Shown: one piece after another, positions 1-5,595 of the stretch | Layout: every line of letters begins with the position of its first letter | Numbering within the stretch: the first letter of the stretch is position 1 | Assembly (NCBI GenBank): GCA_036397095.1 | Contig: DASWJQ010000104.1 | Coordinates: forward strand, 1 to 10,818 | DNA: 10,818 nucleotides | Direction of reading: 5' to 3' | Source: DASWJQ01 sp036397095 | Lineage (GTDB): Bacteria; Chloroflexota; Anaerolineae; Anaerolineales; E44-bin32 | The notes under the pieces: model-generated | Database searches by the model: none | What the model saw: only the letters and a program-made list of their open reading frames with translations | Told to the model about the DNA's origin: nothing | Translations under genes and position numbers: made by a program

Positions 1-1
1 C

Positions 2-1588
2 TACTTCGAAGACACGGTCGCCGAGGCCACGGCCGAGGCCGGACTGCGGGGTGTGCTCGGCCAGACGGTGCTCAAGTTCCCCTCCCCCGATGCCGACACT
101 TACGAAGATGCCCTCGACTCTGCCCGCAGCTTTATCGAGAAGTGGCATGGCCACGACCTTATCGTGCCGGCGGTGGCACCGCACGCACCCTACACCTGCA
201 CCGAGGAGATCCTGCGCGATTGCGCCGCACTGGCCCGCGAGTTCGATGTCCCGCTTCATATTCATATCGCCGAGACCAAACAGGAAGTTGACGACTGGCG
301 CCAGACCTATGACATGCCGGTCGTGCCGTGGGTCAAGAAGCAGGGGCTGTTCGAGGCCAAGGTGATTGCCGCCCACTGCGTGCATGTCGACACCGGCGAA
401 ATCCACACCATGCAGCACGCCGGCACCGGCATCGCCCACAACCCGTCGAGCAATCTCAAGCTGGCGTCCGGCTTCGCACCGGTCACCGAAATGCTGGAAG
501 CCGGCCTGAACGTGGCTATTGGCACCGACGGCACCTCATCCAACAACGATTTGGACATGATCGAAGAGATACGGCTGGCGTCGTTTGTCGCCAAAGGCGT
601 GACCGGCGACCCAACCGTTCTGCCGGCCCGCCAGGTGATGACCATGGCCACCCGCATGGGCGCCGCCGCCGTCCACCTGGGGCACTTGATCGGCTCGCTC
701 GAGCCGGGCAAGCGGGCGGACATGGCCGTGTTCGACCTGGACACATTGCACAATTTGCCCCGCTTCGACCGCGAACGGAACGCCATCTACGCCCGCATCG
801 TCTATGCCGCCAAATCAACCGATGTCAGCGATGTAATGGTCAACGGCCGCTGGTTGATGCGGGACCGCCAGCTGCTTACGATCGATACCGAACCGCTGCT
901 GGCCCAGGCCGCCGACTACGCCCGCCAGATCGACACATTCCTGGTGGAGCGCGAAGGTTCACTGGTCTCCAAACTGATCGCCATCGGCGGGGCCGAGCAG
1001 CTGGAGAGCTATGAAGTTCAGGTCAAGGTGCGGCTCGACGATCCAGAGGCGATCGTCGAGCTGCTGGAAAGTGATGAGTTCGCCGTCGTGCGCCGGGCGC
1101 ACTACCACGAGCACGACACGTACTTTAGCTTTGACGATCCCGAGCAGGGCCGGTTACGCCATCGCGAGGATGATTTCATCGATGAGGCGGGCGAGGCCTA
1201 TAACGTGCGTTATCGCTTGACGCTGATCGGTCCGGCCGCCGAGCGCGAGTTCGACAACTCGGTGCTGCTGTCGCGCTCCCGCTTCATCGCCCCGGCCCAG
1301 CACAGCCTGCGCTTCTACCGCGAGTACTTTGAGCCGAGCCACGAACTGGCGATCAGCAAGGACCGGCGTCGCTGGCTGATCCGGCGAGGCGAGTTCGAGT
1401 TCTTCATCAATATCGACCGGCTCATTCAGCCGCCGGCCGAGGACTCCTTCCTCGAAATCAAGACCCGCACATGGTCGCGGCGTGATGCCGAGCGCAAAGC
1501 GGAGGCCATCACCAGTCTGTTGACCGACCTTGGTCTGAAGCAAGCCGAGGCAATTCGCCACGAGTACCCGGAGTTGGTTAAGACGTAG
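2..1588 (+). CDS. MtaD/SAH-deaminase-type amidohydrolase fused to a C-terminal CYTH domain (5'-truncated)
   Basis: The reading frame is open from base 2 (Tyr-Phe-Glu-Asp...) to TAG at 1586-1588, so the start and the N-terminal HxH metal motif lie upstream of the window. The first part matches 5-methylthioadenosine/S-adenosylhomocysteine deaminases (metal-dependent TIM-barrel amidohydrolases). Visible motifs are APHAPYTC (His at 182-184), HIHIAET (metal His at 263-265), AAHCVHV, HNPSSNLKLASG, and GTDGTSSNNDLDM (metal Asp at 527-529). The barrel and the closing beta-sandwich strand (VMVNGRWLMRDRQLLTID) end near base 960. From about 1010 to 1570 a second domain reads as CYTH: EVQVKVRL, a GRLRHRED strand, RYRLTLIGP, FFINIDRL and FLEIKTRTW. 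CYTH proteins handle triphosphates (class IV adenylate cyclase, thiamine triphosphatase, inorganic triphosphatase). The deaminase assignment is firm at family level; exact substrate is unknown, since this family also deaminates other purine derivatives. The CYTH call rests on motif order and is a little less certain. The protein is probably cytosolic. Confidence 0.88.
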   Translation, partial: YFEDTVAEATAEAGLRGVLGQTVLKFPSPDADTYEDALDSARSFIEKWHGHDLIVPAVAPHAPYTCTEEILRDCAALAREFDVPLHIHIAETKQEVDDWRQTYDMPVVPWVKKQGLFEAKVIAAHCVHVDTGEIHTMQHAGTGIAHNPSSNLKLASGFAPVTEMLEAGLNVAIGTDGTSSNNDLDMIEEIRLASFVAKGVTGDPTVLPARQVMTMATRMGAAAVHLGHLIGSLEPGKRADMAVFDLDTLHNLPRFDRERNAIYARIVYAAKSTDVSDVMVNGRWLMRDRQLLTIDTEPLLAQAADYARQIDTFLVEREGSLVSKLIAIGGAEQLESYEVQVKVRLDDPEAIVELLESDEFAVVRRAHYHEHDTYFSFDDPEQGRLRHREDDFIDEAGEAYNVRYRLTLIGPAAEREFDNSVLLSRSRFIAPAQHSLRFYREYFEPSHELAISKDRRRWLIRRGEFEFFINIDRLIQPPAEDSFLEIKTRTWSRRDAERKAEAITSLLTDLGLKQAEAIRHEYPELVKT

Positions 1589-1645
1589 AGACCCGCGCGG
1601 CCGGTCAAATTGCCCTCGACACAGACAAGACGACACCTTGTTGCG

Positions 1646-1670
1646 CCCAAGGCGGTGCCTTTGCCTTGGG
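1646..1670. terminator. Hairpin 58 nt after the amidohydrolase stop, possible bidirectional terminator
   Basis: CCCAAGGC (1646-1653) pairs perfectly with GCCTTGGG (1663-1670) across a 9-nt loop. Its place between two convergent genes suits a transcription end or mRNA 3' stabiliser. It lacks a U-tract on either strand, so intrinsic termination is only a guess. Confidence 0.35.
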
Positions 1671-1724
1671 TCACCCCCTTGCGGGCCCCCAAGTTAGATC
1701 ACCCCCCTGCAGGCCCCCCTCAAG
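1670..1724. repeat. Imperfect direct repeat, two copies of about 25 bp
   Basis: Copy 1 (1670-1693) starts GTCACCCCC and runs through GCGGGCCCCC to AAG. Copy 2 (1698-1724) starts ATCACCCCCC and runs through GCAGGCCCCCC to CAAG. The copies differ by a few substitutions and small indels and are strongly C-rich on the plus strand. Copy 2 contains the palindrome CCTGCAGG (1706-1713). Confidence 0.6.
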
Positions 1725-1794
1725 GGCCCTTCGGCTTCGCTCAGGGAGCTGCGCTAGGGCCCCTGGGGGCAGGGAGGCTGCCCCTAAGCGAAGC
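1722..1794. repeat. Nested inverted-repeat block, possible dispersed palindromic element
   Basis: The block opens with a perfect 10-bp palindrome AAGGGCCCTT (1722-1731). GCTTCGCT (1734-1741) is the exact reverse complement of AGCGAAGC (1787-1794). Between these arms sits a tight hairpin: GGGGCAG (1766-1772), loop GGAGG, CTGCCCC (1778-1784). The stretch 1727-1746, beginning CCCTTCGG and ending GCTCAGGG, resembles short palindromic motifs that I recall as dispersed in many environmental bacterial genomes; that resemblance is memory, not a search. Confidence 0.5.
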
Positions 1795-1923
1795 ACCCCG
1801 AGCACAGCGAGGGGCAGACCCCCTGCCAATCGACGGCCGCTCCAGCCCTGAGACAAACCTATCCCTTAAGGGTTCAGCTAGCGGGGCCTCGACCTTACAT
1901 GTCTAGGATAGAGACGAACCCGA

Positions 1924-1944
1924 CTATTCACTATTCACCATTCA
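1924..1944. repeat. Three tandem heptamers (CTATTCA-type)
   Basis: The units CTATTCA (1924-1930), CTATTCA (1931-1937) and CCATTCA (1938-1944) lie head to tail. On the minus strand this is TGAATGG-TGAATAG-TGAATAG, in the 3' untranslated part of the mutS message. Confidence 0.7.
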
Positions 1945-1952
1945 CTGCTCTT

Positions 1953-1989
1953 CCCTATCCCGTATCCCCTATCCCTTATCCCCAATCCC
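1953..1989 (-). repeat. Six G-tracts across the mutS stop codon, G-quadruplex-type repeat
   Basis: The plus strand has C-runs at 1953-1955, 1959-1961, 1966-1969, 1973-1975, 1980-1983 and 1987-1989. Read as mutS sense this is six runs of 3-4 G separated by ATT, ATAA, ATA, ATAC and ATA. The units are degenerate copies of a GGGATA-type heptamer/octamer. The pattern fits the G3+N1-7 rule for quadruplex formation. The mutS stop (1969-1971) lies inside the array, so the last residues (GIGDKG) are encoded by it. Confidence 0.75.
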
Positions 1990-4572
1990 GGAATCACCCT
2001 CCCCACCAAGCCGCCTCTGCCACTCGTACAGCTTGTTGAGGGCTTCGAGCGGGGTCATACCCTCGATCTCCAGCTTGCGCAATTCCTGAAGCAAGGGCGA
2101 GGCGTCCGGCAGGAAGGAAAGCTGTTGGCTGGTGGCAGCGGACGGTCCGGTCGCCCCCCCATCCGCCTCCAACTCGGCCAGCAGTTCCTGGGCACGGTTG
2201 ATGACCGGGCGCGGCAGCCCGGCCAGTTCACCGACGTGGATGCCGTAGGAGCGGTCGGCGCCCCCCGGGATGATCTTGTGCAGGAAGACCAGACGGCCGC
2301 CTTCGTCGGCGACAGCCACGTTGTAGTTGCGGACCCCGGGCAGCCGGTCAGCCAGCCGCGTCAGCTCGTGGTAGTGGGTAGCGAACAGCGTCCGGGATCG
2401 CAACCGCGGGTGGCTGTGGATGTACTCGACGACCGACCAGGCAATAGACAAGCCGTCGTAGGTGCTGGTGCCACGGCCGATCTCATCCAGGATCAGCAAG
2501 CTCCGGGCCGTGGCGTGGTGCAGGATGTTGGCCGTTTCGATCATCTCGACCATGAAGGTCGATTGACCGGCATGGATTTCATCCTGGGCACCGATGCGTG
2601 TGAATATACGATCGGCCAGTCCGATGCGCGCCCGCTCGGCCGGCAGGTAGCTGCCCATTTGCGCCATTAAGACGAGCAAGGCCACCTGGCGCAAATAGGT
2701 AGATTTGCCGCTCATGTTGGGACCGGTGATGATTCGGACGCGTTCGTCCTCATCGAAGACGGCATCATTGGCGACAAAGCGACGCGAGGGCAGGTGTTGC
2801 TCTACGACTGGGTGACGGCCCTCGCGGATGTCGAGCACGGGTTCGTCGACGAGTTCGGGCCGGTTATAGCCCTTGACCGCCGCCACCTCGGCCAGCGTCG
2901 CCACGACATCAAGACGGGCCAGAACCCTGGCGCTGGCCAGCAACCGTGGCGCCTGTTCGCCAATCCGTCTGCACAGTTCGTAGAACAACTCGGACTCGAG
3001 GTCCTTGATCTCCTCCTCGGCCGACAACACCTTGGCCTCGTAGTCCTTCATCTCCGGCGTAATGTACCGCTCGGCGTTGACCAGCGTCTGTTTGCGAATG
3101 TACTCGTCGGGCACGGCCCCGCTGTTGGCTTTGGTCACCTCAAGGTAGTAGCCGAAGACCTTGTTGTAGCCGACCTTCAGGCTCTTGATCCCGGTCCGCT
3201 CACGCTCGACACCCTCCAAGTTGGCGATCCAATCGCGGGCGCTGCGCGACGAGTCCAGAATGTCGTCCAATTGCCGGCTGTAGCCACGACGAATGATGCC
3301 GGGCGTGCCAAGGGTGGCGGGCGGGTCATCCTGGAGGGCGCTATGCAGCAATTGCAGGATGTCATCGCAAATGTCAAACTTTGCGACCAACTCGGCTATC
3401 GGCGCCAGCTCGGCCTTCTGCTCCAAAGGCAGCTTGATTGCCGGCAAGCGTGCCAGGTCCTCTCGCAGGCTCGTCAGGTCACGCGGATTGGCCACCGCCG
3501 AGGCGATGCGGTTGGTGACCCGCTCCAGGTCGCCCAGGCCAGCTAGCTCCTGGCGAATTGCGGCGCGAAACAGACCGTCCTCGTAAAACGAAGTCACCTG
3601 ATCGAGGCGATGCTCGATCCGCTGCTTGTCGAGCAGCGGCATGCCGATCCATTGCCGCAGCAGCCGTTTGCCCATGGGCGTCACGCTGTCGTCCAATTCG
3701 GCCAGCAACGAGCCTCGAAGCTGCCCGCTGCGCAACGTCTCCGTGAGCTCCAGGTTGCGCCGGGTGGCGGCGTCCAGCACCATGAAATCGGCCAGGCTGT
3801 AGGTGGACAGTTCGACGAGCAGTGATGCCGCCGGCTGCTGCGTTTCGCCCAGATAGTCGAGCAGACCACCGGCCGCGGTCGTCGCCAGCGGGCGATTGGC
3901 CAGCCCAAAGCCGTCCAGGCTGGCCACGCCGAAGTGGTTTTTGAGGGCGGTTTCGGTCCGATCGGGGGCCAAGCGCCAGGCGGGCCAACGCGTCACGTAG
4001 CCGACGCCGTCCAGAGCAAGTTGGCTGTCGTCGGCCAGCAGGACCTCGGCCGGCCGCAGGCGCATCAGTTCCTGGCGAGCGCCGCCGGCCGGATCGCCCG
4101 TCTCAAACTCCGTGGCGCAGAACTCGCCGGTCGTGACGTCGACATAGGCCACGCCAACCCGACCCTCGCCGACCACAACCGCCGCCAGGTAGTTGTTGCG
4201 GTCGCCCGCCAGCAGGCCAGGCTCAACCACCGTCCCCGGCGTAACCACCCGAACCACCTGCCGCGGGAACAGGCCTTTCACCGGGCCCTCCCCGATCTGC
4301 TCGCAGATGGCGACGTGATAACCGCGTTCGATCAGCTTCCCGATGTAGCCCTCGGCCGCGTGATGCGGGATACCAGCCATCGGCACGCGCGCCCCTTTGG
4401 CCACATTGCGCGACGTCAGGACAATATCGAGTTCCTTGGCCGCCGTCTCGGCATCCCGATCGAAAGTCTCGTAGAAATCCCCCAACCGAAAGAACAGAAT
4501 GGCGTCGGGATACTGTGCTTTGATGTCCAGGTACTGCTGACGGATCGGGGTTGCTTCCGAGGCTGTGGCCAT
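1969..4572 (-). CDS. mutS: DNA mismatch repair protein MutS
   Basis: This is a complete 867-residue MutS, the usual length for MutS1. The protein clamps DNA as a dimer, recognises mispairs and small loops, and uses ATP to recruit MutL. The N-terminal mismatch-binding domain carries the F-x-E motif in GDFYETF (Phe33, Glu35), whose Phe wedges at the mispair. The C-terminal ATPase has Walker A GPNMSGKST (617-625), the GAQDEIHAGQSTFMVEM segment, Walker B LLILDEIGRGTS (Asp696, Glu697) and the switch motif THYHEL (His733). QLSFL (817-821) resembles the beta-clamp-binding motif of Bacillus MutS. The tail TPLEALNKLYEWQ is typical. The ATG at 4572 is chosen because family homology begins within ten residues. 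No Shine-Dalgarno precedes it, and a promoter sits just upstream, so the message may be nearly leaderless. The extreme C-terminus runs into the G-tract repeat. No mutL is in the window. Confidence 0.98.
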   Translation of the reverse strand: MATASEATPIRQQYLDIKAQYPDAILFFRLGDFYETFDRDAETAAKELDIVLTSRNVAKGARVPMAGIPHHAAEGYIGKLIERGYHVAICEQIGEGPVKGLFPRQVVRVVTPGTVVEPGLLAGDRNNYLAAVVVGEGRVGVAYVDVTTGEFCATEFETGDPAGGARQELMRLRPAEVLLADDSQLALDGVGYVTRWPAWRLAPDRTETALKNHFGVASLDGFGLANRPLATTAAGGLLDYLGETQQPAASLLVELSTYSLADFMVLDAATRRNLELTETLRSGQLRGSLLAELDDSVTPMGKRLLRQWIGMPLLDKQRIEHRLDQVTSFYEDGLFRAAIRQELAGLGDLERVTNRIASAVANPRDLTSLREDLARLPAIKLPLEQKAELAPIAELVAKFDICDDILQLLHSALQDDPPATLGTPGIIRRGYSRQLDDILDSSRSARDWIANLEGVERERTGIKSLKVGYNKVFGYYLEVTKANSGAVPDEYIRKQTLVNAERYITPEMKDYEAKVLSAEEEIKDLESELFYELCRRIGEQAPRLLASARVLARLDVVATLAEVAAVKGYNRPELVDEPVLDIREGRHPVVEQHLPSRRFVANDAVFDEDERVRIITGPNMSGKSTYLRQVALLVLMAQMGSYLPAERARIGLADRIFTRIGAQDEIHAGQSTFMVEMIETANILHHATARSLLILDEIGRGTSTYDGLSIAWSVVEYIHSHPRLRSRTLFATHYHELTRLADRLPGVRNYNVAVADEGGRLVFLHKIIPGGADRSYGIHVGELAGLPRPVINRAQELLAELEADGGATGPSAATSQQLSFLPDASPLLQELRKLEIEGMTPLEALNKLYEWQRRLGGEGDSGIGDKG

Positions 4573-4581
4573 GGTTCCGGC

Positions 4582-4610
4582 ATTCTAAGGCGGCCCCAGG
4601 GAAACTTCAA
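4582..4610 (-). promoter_or_regulatory. mutS promoter, near-leaderless
   Basis: On the minus strand TTGAAG (4610-4605, 4 of 6 to TTGACA) is followed after 17 nt by TAGAAT (4587-4582, 5 of 6 to TATAAT). A start site 7 nt past the -10 box falls at about 4575, three bases before the mutS ATG (4572). No ribosome-binding site lies between, which agrees with a leaderless or near-leaderless message. Confidence 0.55.
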
Positions 4611-4617
4611 GCGAGCA

Positions 4618-4626
4618 TGCTATACT
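4618..4626 (+). promoter_or_regulatory. Extended -10 promoter of the ROK kinase operon, probably leaderless
   Basis: TGCTATACT is an extended -10 element (TGn plus TATACT, 5 of 6). No good -35 box lies 16-18 nt upstream, as is usual for extended -10 promoters. A start 7 nt past the box is exactly base 4633, the A of the kinase ATG, and no Shine-Dalgarno is present. The 17-18-nt upstream position (4597-4603) touches the mutS -35 box, so the two divergent promoters overlap. Confidence 0.5.
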
Positions 4627-4632
4627 GCCGCC

Positions 4633-5577
4633 ATGCCCGCCGACATCGTCGCAATCGACCTGGGCGGCACCCACCTGCGCGTCGCCCTGTTTGACGGCAC
4701 CTCCCCCACGCCACTGAGTTCGACCAAGCTGGAAACCCAAGCCGATCAGGGTCCCGACCACGTACTCGACCGGGTCGTCGAGGCCGTCGGCCAACTGCCG
4801 CCACCGCAAGGCGAGCGGTGCTTTGGCGTTGGCGCGCCCGGTCCACTCGATCCCGTGGCCGGCGTCGTCTTCGAGGCGCCCAATCTCCCGGGCTGGAAGA
4901 ACCTGCCGCTCAAAGCCAAGCTGACAAACCGGCTTGGCTGGCCGGTGGTCATCGGCAATGACGCCAACATGGCGGCGCTGGGGGAATGGCAGCACGGCGC
5001 CGGCCGGGGCACCACCAACTTGATCTACCTCACCATCAGCACGGGGGTCGGCGGCGGCGTGATCACCAACGGCGAGCTGCTGCTTGGTCACCGTGGGCTG
5101 GCTGCCGAGTTGGGTCATCTGACTGTCCAACCGGACGGGCCGCGCTGCGGCTGCGGTCAACGTGGCCATCTGGAAGCGGTCGCCTCCGGTACGGCAATCG
5201 CCCGCGCCGCCCGCCAACGTATCGATGATGGTGAAGACTCGGCCCTGGCCGGCCTCGACGAGCCACTGACCACCGAGCTGGTCGGCCGGGCGGCGCAAGC
5301 CGGCGACGAATTGGCGGCTGCGGTCATTCGAGAGGCCGCTGAATGGCTAGGGCTGGCGCTGGCCAGCTTCGCCCATTTGTTCAACCCGGAAGTGTTTGTC
5401 CTGGGCGGCGGGGTGAGCCAGTTGGGCGCCCTGCTGTTTGATCCCATCCAGCAGTCGCTCCAGAACAACATCATGGACCCCAGCTACCTCGACGGCCTTC
5501 AAATTCTGCCGGCGGCGCTGGGCGATGACGCCGGCTTGGTCGGGGCGATGGTCTTGGCCTCCCAGGCCCACGCCTAG
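4633..5577 (+). CDS. ROK-family sugar kinase, glucokinase-like
   Basis: This 314-residue cytosolic protein has the length and motif order of ROK kinases, which phosphorylate glucose or related sugars with ATP (some members are polyphosphate-dependent or act on N-acetylated amino sugars). The ATP-binding phosphate loop is DLGGTHLR (9-16). GND (108-110) holds the catalytic base Asp110. ISTGVGGG (135-142) forms the second phosphate-contact loop. The ROK signature follows: Glu159 and His162 in AELGH, then the zinc-loop CGCGQRGHLEA (172-182). The zinc motif is normally His plus three Cys; here the third Cys is His179, giving a possible HCCH site. There is no N-terminal DNA-binding helix-turn-helix, so this is a kinase rather than a ROK repressor. 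The ATG at 4633 directly follows a -10 element; the frame stays open further upstream only as antisense to mutS. The PiT gene begins 18 nt downstream, so the two are probably co-transcribed. Sugar specificity is not readable. Confidence 0.92.
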   Translation: MPADIVAIDLGGTHLRVALFDGTSPTPLSSTKLETQADQGPDHVLDRVVEAVGQLPPPQGERCFGVGAPGPLDPVAGVVFEAPNLPGWKNLPLKAKLTNRLGWPVVIGNDANMAALGEWQHGAGRGTTNLIYLTISTGVGGGVITNGELLLGHRGLAAELGHLTVQPDGPRCGCGQRGHLEAVASGTAIARAARQRIDDGEDSALAGLDEPLTTELVGRAAQAGDELAAAVIREAAEWLGLALASFAHLFNPEVFVLGGGVSQLGALLFDPIQQSLQNNIMDPSYLDGLQILPAALGDDAGLVGAMVLASQAHA

Positions 5578-5583
5578 CCGTCT

Positions 5584-5590
5584 GGAAGAG
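5584..5590 (+). promoter_or_regulatory. Ribosome-binding site that favours a TTG start for the PiT permease
   Basis: GGAAGAG lies 5 nt before TTG (5596-5598) but 14 nt before the first in-frame ATG (5605). The spacing supports TTG, though the match to the consensus is only moderate. Confidence 0.45.
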
Positions 5591-5595
5591 TCTCT

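Larger units (their letters stand above)
1589..1968. other. Repeat-rich spacer between convergent genes, no coding gene seen
   Basis: This 380-bp gap separates the 3' ends of the amidohydrolase and mutS. Only short open frames of biased composition cross it, without a ribosome site or recognisable protein. It holds, in order: a hairpin (1646-1670), an imperfect direct repeat (1670-1724), a C/G-rich block of nested inverted repeats (1722-1827), the 10-bp palindrome CCCTTAAGGG (1863-1872), a heptamer repeat (1924-1944) and a C-tract array (1953-1989). No T-run follows any hairpin, so a classical intrinsic terminator is not evident for either gene. Confidence 0.75.

Noticed and set aside
1610..1906. 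98-codon open frame in the spacer
   Set aside because: It runs through direct repeats and palindromes with Pro/Gly/Ala-biased composition, has no ribosome site and resembles no protein that I know.
1924..1989. CRISPR-like or telomere-like array
   Set aside because: Units are 7-8 nt with no spacers of CRISPR size, and the sequence is internal between two genes, not at a replicon end.
2794..3546. 250-codon plus-strand open frame inside mutS
   Set aside because: It is antisense to conserved mutS sequence, has no recognisable domain, and long antisense frames are expected in high-GC coding DNA.
3934..4632. Upstream extension of the ROK kinase frame
   Set aside because: The extension is antisense to the mutS N-terminus. 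Kinase homology starts at the ATG at 4633, right behind a -10 element.
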